Positions 26,471 through 34,629 of a stretch of DNA of 64,000 nt are shown piece by piece (position 1 is the stretch's first letter; every line of letters begins with the position of its first letter). The position numbers and the translations under genes were made by a program. A model generated the notes under the pieces. The model did not search any database, had not been told where the DNA came from, and saw only the letters and a list, made by a program, of their open reading frames with translations. Source of the stretch: Chloropicon primus. Lineage: Eukaryota; Chlorophyta; Chloropicophyceae; Chloropicales; Chloropicaceae. The stretch is taken from NCBI GenBank assembly GCA_023205875.1, contig CP060757.1, positions 496,001-560,000 of the forward strand, read 5' to 3'.

Positions 26471-27616
26471 ATGCCCAAGGGGGTGTTCAATAACAAGCGC
26501 CGCAAGAAGAAGCCGTACGGAGTGCGTATCGGTCGCAGCTCGCCATACTACGCCACCGTGGCGGAGGCCGTCGCCGCCCTCGAGGCGTACCGCGCGGGCA
26601 AACTCAAGAAGAGGAAGACCGACCGAGCCGCGCTCGCGGTGAAGCGCGCCCGCGACCTGGCGATCTACGGCCGGAGCTCCGCCACGGAGCGCGAAGTGGC
26701 GCTCGCCCTCGACGCCGCATGGCGGGCGACCTTCCCCGGGAGAACGGCGCTCGTGCTAAACGACGGCACGAAAGCCGACGTGCTCCTCCGCCTGAGCGAG
26801 GAGGACGCGTGGCTGCCGGTGCAGCTCAAGACGACGGGGGGCGCCAAGAAGGGTGAACCGAATACGTGGCGCTTCCACAACGTCACCGGCTACTCGGGGA
26901 TGTGTGTGGTGTGCTGGCGGTGCGACGTCGGCGATGCGTGGGTGTACAACGGCAACGCGCTGAACGAGCGCGGCAAGCTGGACCTGAGCGTCACCCCCCG
27001 CCGCAAGAACTGTGAGCTCGCGCTCGCGCGTGACCTCAACCTCGACGCGCTCGTGCAATGGCTGAGCGAGCAGGCCCAGGCCCAGGCCCAGGCCCATCTG
27101 TGTCGGTGGACGACCGTCACCGAGCACGCCGCGCGGCACGACTTCGCGTCCGCGGCCCAAGCGCTCGAGATGCGCGGCATCGACGCGTTCAAGGCGAGCT
27201 TCCCAAAGCACCGCTACGCCTTCCCCGAGGGACAGAACACCCAAGTCGACCTGCTCAAGGATGCGACGACGCGCCAGCAGTTCAAGACGGCGCGCGCGGC
27301 GTCTAACGGCGTCGCCGGGTTTATGTGCGACCTGCACACCTACGCCGGGCGTGACGAGGCGGGCAAGCAGCTGAAAGATCCTTACCCGGCAGGGGCGTTC
27401 GACGAGCTAGTGGCGGTGGCGTGGGTGGAAGGCAAAGCATACTTTTGGATCATCCCCGCGGCAGAGCTGGAGGCGAATGGGTACCTGCGATCGGAGTCGC
27501 AGCCTGGGAAGACGTGCCTGAAGCTGCACGCGTCGCAGATTGGCGTGCAGCCGAACCCGCACGCGTGTAAGAAGGTAGACACGTGGACCGACAAGTACTT
27601 CCATTCCGCAGCTTAG
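26471..27616 (+). CDS. Two-module PD-(D/E)XK nuclease-like protein, probably horizontally acquired
   Basis: One exon, 381 residues, looks whole. After a short basic leader (KGVFNNKRRKKKPYGVRIG), residues about 75-185 form a nuclease-like module: a glutamate in SATEREVALALDAAW, Asp about 103 in ADVLL, then VQLKTT (117-121), the D...QxK version of the PD-(D/E)XK core. Residues about 225-350 repeat the layout with VDLL (258 on) and QQFKTA (268-273), so the protein seems to be an internal duplication with the second copy degenerate. Arginine is written mainly CGC/CGT/CGG and alanine GCG, unlike the AGG-rich neighbours. Restriction-like proteins of this kind occur in bacteria and in large algal viruses; origin and target are unknown. 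Confidence 0.75.
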   Translation: MPKGVFNNKRRKKKPYGVRIGRSSPYYATVAEAVAALEAYRAGKLKKRKTDRAALAVKRARDLAIYGRSSATEREVALALDAAWRATFPGRTALVLNDGTKADVLLRLSEEDAWLPVQLKTTGGAKKGEPNTWRFHNVTGYSGMCVVCWRCDVGDAWVYNGNALNERGKLDLSVTPRRKNCELALARDLNLDALVQWLSEQAQAQAQAHLCRWTTVTEHAARHDFASAAQALEMRGIDAFKASFPKHRYAFPEGQNTQVDLLKDATTRQQFKTARAASNGVAGFMCDLHTYAGRDEAGKQLKDPYPAGAFDELVAVAWVEGKAYFWIIPAAELEANGYLRSESQPGKTCLKLHASQIGVQPNPHACKKVDTWTDKYFHSAA

Positions 27617-28997
27617 CTTTCATCATGCTTTTTTTTTCTCGTCTTCTTCATCTTCTCCTCGAGCAACCGATGTCTCTCTCTGTCTCTCTCCCAATCATAT
27701 ATTTCATATCTTTTTTATATATAGAAACAATACATATATAACACGCCCCCCTCTCTCTCTCCTTGTTTAGATGAGGTCGCCCCCCGCGCTGATAAAGCCT
27801 CTGGAGCCCTAATTGTGGACAGCAGTCAGTCGTTGCTGCGAGAGTCACCTCCTTGGCATCACGGCCTTCGTCGACAAAGGCGAACAACCACACACACAGA
27901 GAGAGTCAGAGTCAGAGTCAGAGACAGAGACAGAGAGACAGAGAGACAGACAGAGAGAGATTACCTTGGCAAGGAGAAGGATACGATCCAAGACTCGCGA
28001 ACGTAACGCGAGGTGGTCGAGGTTGTGGACCAGAGTTTTCCTTTTCTCTCTCTCTCTCTCTCTTACGAATGCGAATGAGAGAACGGAATGAGGCAAGCGA
28101 GTAGCGCTGGGAAAGGTCGGGAGGTCGGGAGGCAACGCTTATCGTCGTGTTGTGTTGCTCGCTTCCCTCGTCCTCAACCTCCCTTGCGCGCCGCTGTTTC
28201 GGTTTCCGATCAAAGCAAACCGCCGGCAAACGCGATCGATCGATCGATCTGATCTGATCGTGCAGAGAGGGAGGTGGGTGGTGAAAATATGGACAGAGCA
28301 CAACTCTGCAGGGGATGCGACGGATGAATGGAGAAGGGGACGAGGGAAAGAGGGAAAGAGGGGAAGAGGGGAAGGACTTGATTGCTCTCTCCATTGCTTT
28401 CGATGGATCAAGAAATGAATGGATCAGCCGCTTGCTTGCTTTGGAACGTACGGATTTGGAATTTCGATCTCGCTTCCTTCCTCGCTCCTCCTCCCAGGAT
28501 AATGAACGTCTCTCATAGAATATTTTATCGCGCGGAGCAAGAAGAGCCGTCTGACGACACCTCTCACAACCCCTTCCAGGTCCGCGAGGGCGGGAGACGA
28601 GGTCTCCGTTCCCGCAGGAGAGATCCCGGAGAAGGCCTTGCATTTAGCGCTGGCTGCTCTTGTGAGGAGGCCGCGAGGGACTTCAGCTCATGCGAGGGTG
28701 TTTGGGTTCATCCTCCGGCTTGAGAAAATTTGTCTATTCTAGAGAATACAGAATAGGGGAAACAACTATAGAACAAATCCTGTTCGAGTATAGTCGTGCT
28801 TGTGGATTCCGCCGCGACGGTTCTTGTAGGCCACGTCAACTTGCAACGCGAATTGCTGGCGGAGCCCGAGAGCCGAGCGCGGGCAGAGCCGAGGCCCACG
28901 ACGACGAGGACGACGAGGACGACGAGGACGACGAGGGCGATCCGAGGTTGCTCGTGTCTCGGTTTAGGTTTTAGGTCTATACCGCACCGCACCGATT
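27617..28997. other. 1.4-kb intergenic region without a recognised gene
   Basis: Flanked by the foreign-looking gene and NFU. It contains GA/CT simple repeats (about 27897-27960 and 28046-28064), a GATC tetramer run (about 28236-28252), and GAC repeats near 28905-28935. Several long frames are open on both strands only because of low complexity. I found no tRNA or other RNA gene. Confidence 0.5.
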
Positions 28998-29816
28998 ATG
29001 GCGACGACGTCGTTGTGGAGAGGGGGGTTGAGTTTGAGGAGGGGTTTGGTGGCCCTCCTGTCGGCGAGGGGTTTGGTGGCGTCGTCAACTCCAGCTCCAT
29101 ATCCCTCGTCGTCGCTGGGTCGCTCCCTGGTCTTCGCCGAGGCTCGGAGGGACTTCCCTGCTCTTCGCCCGTGCTTCAGCAGCAGCGCGTCGCCCGGCAC
29201 CCCGCTGTTCATTCAGACGCAGGAGACGCCGAACCCCCTGAGCCTTATGTTCGTTCCCGGGAGGGACGTCCTCGCGTCTGACGGGGGCGGCTCGCGCGAC
29301 TTCGCGGACGCCAAGGCCGCGAAGAGGTCCCCGCTGGCCCAGCGCCTGTTCAGGATAGAGGGGGTTCGCGGGGTCTTCTTCGGGACGGACTTCATCACGG
29401 TGACCAAGGCCGAGGACGTGGAGTGGTCCGTGATGAAGCCAGAGATATTCGCGACGATTACGGACTTTTTCGCGTCGGGGAGGGAGATCCTGAACGAGGA
29501 AGTCGCCGCGGAGGAGGACGAGGGCGACGAGGACGACGAGGACGAGGACGAGGTGGTTCTGATGATCAAGGAGCTCCTCGACACCAGGATAAGGCCCGCG
29601 GTGCAGGATGACGGCGGGGACATAAGGTTCGTAAGGTTTGAGCAAGACACTGGGGTCGTCTTCCTGGAACTTCAGGGCGCTTGCGCGGGCTGCCCCTCCT
29701 CCTCGGTCACCCTGAAGAGTGGGATAGAGAACATGCTGATGCACTACATTCCGGAGGTCCGGGAGGTCGTGGAGTACGACCCGATGGACGAGCGGGGCAT
29801 GCCCCTGTCCTTCTGA
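28998..29816 (+). CDS. Mitochondrial NFU iron-sulfur scaffold protein
   Basis: One exon, 272 residues. An Arg/Ser/Ala leader of about 65 residues ([18 protein letters not shown]) is a mitochondrial presequence. [20 protein letters not shown] starts the Nfu N-terminal domain. An acidic linker ([14 protein letters not shown]) leads to the NifU-like C-terminal domain: [17 protein letters not shown], then [20 protein letters not shown] with the cluster-binding Cys 229 and Cys 232. NFU hands [4Fe-4S] clusters to enzymes such as lipoate synthase and complex I. A plastid NFU would have a different N-terminal layout, so mitochondrial is preferred. Its 3' end is partly copied downstream. Confidence 0.93.
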   Translation: MATTSLWRGGLSLRRGLVALLSARGLVASSTPAPYPSSSLGRSLVFAEARRDFPALRPCFSSSASPGTPLFIQTQETPNPLSLMFVPGRDVLASDGGGSRDFADAKAAKRSPLAQRLFRIEGVRGVFFGTDFITVTKAEDVEWSVMKPEIFATITDFFASGREILNEEVAAEEDEGDEDDEDEDEVVLMIKELLDTRIRPAVQDDGGDIRFVRFEQDTGVVFLELQGACAGCPSSSVTLKSGIENMLMHYIPEVREVVEYDPMDERGMPLSF

Positions 29817-30222
29817 GAGAGAGAGAGAGTTTCTCTCTCTGTCTCTCCGCTCGCCGGTCGTCGCGTAACGGACCAGAGTCTTCTATTACATAAACATACA
29901 TTCACAAACGCGAAAGAAACGAGCGCCCTTCCCTCTCTCCCTTGCTCCCCCCTACAAGTAGTAGTCGCACACATCGATCGCGGATGAGGCCCTTCCTCTC
30001 GATGAGCGGCCAGCCCCCCTCCCCCCCTCTTCTCATCCCGCAGTCCACCACCAACCTGTCTTCGCACTACATTCCGGAGGTCAGGGAGGAGGCTGTGGAG
30101 TACGACCCGATGGACGAGCGGGGCATGCCCCTGTCCTTCTGAGAGAGAGAGAGAGTTTCTCTCTCTCTCTCTTCCTCTCCCCCTCCCACCCCTCCCCTCT
30201 CTCTCTCTCTCCACTCTCCTCC
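29817..30222. repeat. Tandem duplication of the NFU / F-box gene junction
   Basis: The region between the two convergent genes is a chimera of their own 3' ends. 29955-30063 copies the end of the F-box gene (compare 30223-30433), with about 100 bp missing inside. 30064-30165 copies the last 75 bp or so of NFU with its stop and the following GA/CT run (compare 29741-29842). The copied NFU tail has three extra bases. So the unit [NFU tail + F-box tail] exists twice in a row, and each gene kept one full copy. Confidence 0.9.
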
Positions 30223-31431
30223 CTAGTAGTAGTCGCACACATCGATCACGGAGGCTTTCGAGTCCTGCAGCAGGAGCACCAAGTAGCACCTCACCTCCCC
30301 ACGCTGGGCGACCCCCCCCTCCCTCCGGTCCCCCAGGAGGAGGTCTCGAATGAGGCCCTTCCTCTCGATGAGCGGGCAGCCCCCCTCCTTTCTCATCCCG
30401 CAGTCCAGCACCAACCTGTCTTCGCTCATGCTGAACATCGCCCTCCAGTAGGTCGGCGTCACGACGTCGCCGAAACCGTGCCACCGGAACATCTCCACCC
30501 TCGTGGCGAAGCCCCCAGCGCCGAGGTTGGTCTCCGTCACCGGTGCGTCCGTCCCGTCGGTGTTGAACATCCAAAGCAGCCTCCTGCCTGGAACTTCAGC
30601 GGCCATCCCTATTGCGTTCACGGCGTCCGGGCTCAGCCTGTTCATGCTCACCGTCCACCTCCCCCCGCCCCTGAGGAGGGAAGGGAAGGCGCGCACGACG
30701 TACCTCCACCTCTCCCTCCGGAGCGACCCTCCGGAGGGACCCTCGTCCGTGTCCATCATACTCGTTGCCGTGACCAAGGGGTAAAGCTTCGTGCCCGAGG
30801 AGGACACGAGGACCACCTTCTTCTTGTTCTGGAACTCGACCAGGGTGGCACGTGAACCGATGTTATCACTCCTGGAGGGGGGCCCGAAGGACTTGTCGAT
30901 GGCGTACTTGTTCCTGAACTCCTCGTGGTGGTCGTCCCACTTTCCGCTGCCTCTGTACAGCATGTACCGCAGCTTGCACGGTATCCCGGGGCGCTCGCCA
31001 GGCCTCCCCTCCTCAATGAAGTTCGACAAGGGAAGCTTCCTCAGCAGGGAGGCCCACACCTCATCCGTCGACGCGACTCGGTACCAGAGCTTGCACACGC
31101 TCGCCGCGCGGCACAAGTCCTCGCAGTCCAAGTTGTGGAAGCACAGCGTGAGCAAGTGCGCGTTCAGCTTGTCGTTTATGACGCCAGAGTGCTTGGGGCA
31201 GAGAAGTCTGGAATACTCGGTCTCCTCGCTGTCCCTGAGCGCGAGGGAGACTCGTTCGCAGTGGCTTCGCAGCGGCTGGGCGATCGACGGAGGGATCCCA
31301 TCGCACCCTCTGAGCCTCTTCGCGGAGGTCAGCAGCTCGTGGAGACAGTCCAAGCAAGGACCTCCCCACCCTCGGCTCAAGGGCCGCTTCACTCCCTTCC
31401 CCTTCCTGTGGTCACATGAAGCGCCCCCCAT
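30223..31431 (-). CDS. F-box-like protein
   Basis: One exon, 402 residues from the ATG at 31431. Residues about 88-125 (LTLCFHNLDCEDLCRAASVC, KLWYRVASTDEVWASLL) form an F-box, the Skp1-binding motif of SCF ubiquitin ligases. The N-terminus has possible metal-binding residues (CDHRKG, GPCLDCLHELL). The rest (RWRYVVRAFPSLLRGGGRWT, MAAEVPGRRLLWMFNTDGTD, RLVLDCGMRKEGG) is beta-rich and unassigned, the likely substrate-binding part. The start is only 60 bp from the end of the MCM10 gene upstream. Part of its 3' end is duplicated in the intergenic region. Confidence 0.78.
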   Translation of the reverse strand: MGGASCDHRKGKGVKRPLSRGWGGPCLDCLHELLTSAKRLRGCDGIPPSIAQPLRSHCERVSLALRDSEETEYSRLLCPKHSGVINDKLNAHLLTLCFHNLDCEDLCRAASVCKLWYRVASTDEVWASLLRKLPLSNFIEEGRPGERPGIPCKLRYMLYRGSGKWDDHHEEFRNKYAIDKSFGPPSRSDNIGSRATLVEFQNKKKVVLVSSSGTKLYPLVTATSMMDTDEGPSGGSLRRERWRYVVRAFPSLLRGGGRWTVSMNRLSPDAVNAIGMAAEVPGRRLLWMFNTDGTDAPVTETNLGAGGFATRVEMFRWHGFGDVVTPTYWRAMFSMSEDRLVLDCGMRKEGGCPLIERKGLIRDLLLGDRREGGVAQRGEVRCYLVLLLQDSKASVIDVCDYY

Positions 31432-31491
31432 GGCGCTCAAAAAATAAATGGAAAATCTCGTTTATGTCAACGAAGCTCAGCTCAGCTCAGC

Positions 31492-33192
31492 TCAACGCAT
31501 GCTCTGCAAGAATTTGCCGTGCTCTTTGCCTCGGACGAGGAGCTCGTCCCGGGGAGTGACGACCTTTGGTGCTCTGATCATTCCAGCCTTCTTGAAGGTG
31601 GTGCCCCTGCAGGTGGTGCGAGGGCAAGTTCCCGTGGGGTATTTGACTCCCACCGTTGTCAACCTCTGCCCGCACGTGCTGCACTCCCAAAACCTCTTGT
31701 ACCCGCCTTTCACCTTCACCTTGTGCGTGGAGGTGAGCTGCTCGGTGAGCTCCTCCTTCTGAATCATCGGCTTCAACCGGCCTTGCCTGTCCTGGAAGTC
31801 CTGCTCATCGGCCTCGCTCTGGTACAAGCTCGTTAATTTGACTTGCTTGCTCGCTTGCTGCCTCGCCTTTCCGAACTTCTCCAGGAACTTCCCCTGCTTC
31901 GCGGCCCTCTTCTTCTGCCTCTCGACGAGGAAGTCCGGCCCATCGCGGAGATTGGCCTTGCTGGACGGTTCCCCCTTCCTCTTGCCGCTGTAGCCAATGT
32001 CCGCCGTTCTGTTCGGGTCGGGAGCCGGCAAGCCACCCATTGACTTGACAATCTCCAGAGCCTTGGCGTAGGCGTCCTTGGGGCTCCCCAAAGTGCTCGA
32101 CTGCTTGCCGAGATTCACCATCCTCTCCGCGGCCGTTCCCGTCGCGACTCTCTTTATGGCCCCGACTCCCCTGCCCGCGTAGTTCTGCGCGGAGTCCAAG
32201 TACCTGTCCGTGAATCTCTGGAGCTCCTTTCCCGTCAAGCTCTTGACCGACTTCTTGCCCCTCGCCCTCATCAGAGCCTCCGTCCTCATCCTTTCCTGCT
32301 TGCTGATCTCCTTGGCCTGGTGAGCATAGTAGTTGCTGCCCCCCATCTGGGGTCGGATGTTCATTTTTTGAGCCTTGAGCTTCTTCAAAGCCGTCGAGGC
32401 GTGGTATTTGCAGTACTCCGAGTGCCGGAGGTTCACCACCATGGTGCAGGGCTGGCCGTCCCTCCTCGTCCCCTTGCAGATACCAAAATCCCTCGCCGTG
32501 CCAATCTTGGCAATCTGGGAGCCTTCCGCCACGCTGAAGGAGAGTGGGTGGCCACGACCGCTCGCTTCCTTCTTCTTCTCGTCCCTCTTCGCCTTGGCGC
32601 ACTGCAGCATGATCAGGGCCCCGCAATCGAGCTTGAGAGCGTGCTCGCCGTACGCTTCGCCAAAGAGGAACACGGAGAACGTCGTCTCCTCGAGGTCGCC
32701 CACTTTCAGGATAACGTACTTGCCTCCGTTCGACCCTTCTCTGGGGAGGCTCTTCTCCACCACGACCCCTATCGTCGACCAAGGCCCCGAGAAAGTCCCG
32801 ACGCTCGTCTTTCCCAGGTTCTCGAGTCGAATGTACGGGTACATGGTAGCTCTCTCTCTTACAACAAGGCCACCCATGACGGGGCGCGAGACTCGGATCC
32901 TGCTCAAAGCCTCGGCGTGATGCCCGTTTCCACTCTCTTGCCTAGCCGTGGCCCTCGGCGCCGCTTCAGCGAAAGCTCCCGCGCCTCCAACCCCCCGGCT
33001 TCCCATGGACACCACCTGGGCCACCGACTTTGCCGCCGTCGGCTCTCTCTTCACCTCCCTCTTCACCTCCCTCTTCACCTCCCTCTTCACCTCCTGGCCT
33101 TCTTCCCGTTGCCCTTCGTTCCCATCCTCAGTCTGGAGCGTCAGAAGCAGCGCGAGGTCATCGTCGTCCATCTCCCCTTCCATGCCCGCCAT
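31492..33192 (-). CDS. MCM10: MCM10 replication factor
   Basis: One exon, 566 residues. Residues about 115-230 are the OB fold (TMYPYIRLENLGKTSVGTFS, VILKVGDLEETTFSVFLFGE, GALIMLQCAKAK). It is followed by the MCM10 zinc finger: GICKGTRRDGQPCTMVVNL and SEYCKYH (three Cys, one His, residues about 238-265). Near the C-terminus WECSTCG and GTCPRTTC give a second zinc ribbon, as in animal MCM10. MCM10 activates the CMG helicase and binds DNA polymerase alpha at origins. Residues about 35-50 are a fourfold EVKR repeat from a 12-bp tandem repeat. Divergent from WDR83. Confidence 0.95.
   Translation of the reverse strand: MAGMEGEMDDDDLALLLTLQTEDGNEGQREEGQEVKREVKREVKREVKREPTAAKSVAQVVSMGSRGVGGAGAFAEAAPRATARQESGNGHHAEALSRIRVSRPVMGGLVVRERATMYPYIRLENLGKTSVGTFSGPWSTIGVVVEKSLPREGSNGGKYVILKVGDLEETTFSVFLFGEAYGEHALKLDCGALIMLQCAKAKRDEKKKEASGRGHPLSFSVAEGSQIAKIGTARDFGICKGTRRDGQPCTMVVNLRHSEYCKYHASTALKKLKAQKMNIRPQMGGSNYYAHQAKEISKQERMRTEALMRARGKKSVKSLTGKELQRFTDRYLDSAQNYAGRGVGAIKRVATGTAAERMVNLGKQSSTLGSPKDAYAKALEIVKSMGGLPAPDPNRTADIGYSGKRKGEPSSKANLRDGPDFLVERQKKRAAKQGKFLEKFGKARQQASKQVKLTSLYQSEADEQDFQDRQGRLKPMIQKEELTEQLTSTHKVKVKGGYKRFWECSTCGQRLTTVGVKYPTGTCPRTTCRGTTFKKAGMIRAPKVVTPRDELLVRGKEHGKFLQSMR
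33047..33094 (-). repeat. 12-bp tandem repeat inside MCM10
   Basis: About four copies of a 12-bp unit (CTCTTCACCTCC on the plus strand) encode the EVKR repeats near the MCM10 N-terminus. Confidence 0.9.
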
Positions 33193-33612
33193 CCTGTCCC
33201 CCTCCTAGAGCCTTCCTCCCGGCGTCCAGGGCAACCGCGGTATCAATGGAAAGCCCAAGAGAAACCCTCGCGTATGGTGTGCCGCCCCTTCGAGCCCTTC
33301 TCCACTCCAACTCACGCAACCGTCCCGTCCCGTCCGCGTCTCCTCTAATCGATCGATCGATCGCAGCTCTCTCTCCTTCCTCTGTCTGTCGAAAAAAGCC
33401 CGCGAAGAAAGCAAAAGCGAGGGCGACCTTGGACAGCGTCCATCAAGGAGGGGAAGGGAGGGCGAAAGCGGGGCGTGGGAAGGGGGGAGGATGAGGTAGG
33501 CAGAAGGAACGTCTCTTGGTCTTTCGAACGAGTGTTCGCTGGAAGGAAACGACGCTCTGGTGAGGATTTGAGGCGCTTTGTCTTTGAGTTCCTTTTGGAT
33601 GAGAGGCCGACC
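33193..33612. promoter_or_regulatory. Bidirectional MCM10/WDR83 promoter with two-part motif
   Basis: CTTTCGAACGAG at 33521-33532 and GGTGAGGATTTGAGG at 33559-33573 are both found, with the same spacing, at 47930 and 47968 in another divergent promoter. A GATCGATCGATCG run lies at 33350-33362. Nothing else is seen in this 420-bp stretch. Confidence 0.55.
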
Positions 33613-34557
33613 ATGGGAAGTGCAAGGATAGTGGCGGAGGAGAGGGGGCCTCGGTATAGCCTGATAGGGCACGAGGGTGCGGTGAGGTGCATAGAGTTCA
33701 ACGAGGGGGGGACGTACTGCCTGACGGGAGGGAGCGACCGAAGCGTGAGGCTATGGAACCCGAAGAGGGGTGCTCTGGTGAACACGTACATGGGAGCGCA
33801 CGCGCACGAAGTGAGGGGGGTGGCGTGCACGAGCAGCAACGACAGGTTCGCGAGCTGCGGGGGGGACAGGCAAGTGTTCTTGCACGACGTGGGCACGGGT
33901 GCGGTGGTCAGGAAGTTTCGCGGGCACGAGGCGAAGAACGTCAACGCGGTCAGCTTCTCGAGGCAAGCCGGGGACCAAGTCCTGTTCTCTGGAGGTTTCG
34001 ACGCCACCTGCAGGGCTTGGGACTGCCGCTCCAACAGCGTGGAGCCGATCCAAGTTCTGCGTGACTTCAGGGACAGCGTGACTTCCCTCGCAGCCAGTGG
34101 CTACGACGTCATCGCGGGGAGTGTGGACGGCACGGTGCGGAGTTACGACGTGAGAACTGGAAAGGCTGTCACCGACACTTTTAGTGGGGCGAGCTCGCCG
34201 CCAGTGACGTCGGTGTCCCTCTCAAGCGACTCGCAGTGCATCTTGGTCGGGGTTCTCAACAGCAGGGTCGGGCTCCTGGACCGCGCATCGGGCGAGCTCC
34301 TCGCGCAGTATCACGGGCACAAGAACGAGGAGTTTAAAGTGGACTCCATGCTCACGAACGACGACGCTTACGTGGTTTCAGGGTCGGAGGACGGCAAGGT
34401 CTACTTTTGGGACTTGGTGGAGGCCGAAGTCGTGCAAACCTTTGAAGTGAATAGGAACGGAGCCGCCTTGGCTGCGTTGGCCTGGCACCCCGAGGGGGAG
34501 GTCTTGCTCACCGCGGCGACCAAGGGGGAGATCCACGTTTGGGCTTGTGTACAGTAG
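33613..34557 (+). CDS. WDR83: WDR83/MORG1 WD-repeat protein
   Basis: One exon, 314 residues, the usual length of WDR83. Seven WD repeats are visible: LIGHEGAVRCIEFNEGGTYC with VRLWNPKRG, AHAHEVRGVACTSSNDRFAS, VRKFRGHEAKNVNAVSFS, RDFRDSVTSLAASGYDVIAG, SGASSPPVTSVSLSSDSQC, YHGHKNEEFKVDSMLTNDDA, and the closing AALAWHPEGEVLLTAATKG. WDR83 is a spliceosome-associated protein and a scaffold for ERK signalling in animals. The start ATG sits in a GACCATGG context. TGTAA at 34582. Confidence 0.9.
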   Translation: MGSARIVAEERGPRYSLIGHEGAVRCIEFNEGGTYCLTGGSDRSVRLWNPKRGALVNTYMGAHAHEVRGVACTSSNDRFASCGGDRQVFLHDVGTGAVVRKFRGHEAKNVNAVSFSRQAGDQVLFSGGFDATCRAWDCRSNSVEPIQVLRDFRDSVTSLAASGYDVIAGSVDGTVRSYDVRTGKAVTDTFSGASSPPVTSVSLSSDSQCILVGVLNSRVGLLDRASGELLAQYHGHKNEEFKVDSMLTNDDAYVVSGSEDGKVYFWDLVEAEVVQTFEVNRNGAALAALAWHPEGEVLLTAATKGEIHVWACVQ

Positions 34558-34629
34558 GGGAAAGGCGTAGGATAAAGTATTTGTAATATTTCAAATAAAG
34601 GGGGGTTGAATCTTCGTGCGTCCGAAGAG

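Noticed and set aside
27617-28997. CRISPR-like or transposon-like array in the repeat-rich gap
   Set aside because: Only di- to tetranucleotide runs are present; no spaced repeats, terminal inverted repeats or transposase/RT fragments seen.
29942-30142. A 66-codon gene ending like NFU
   Set aside because: It is the fusion of two duplicated gene tails, one of them antisense; not a gene of its own.
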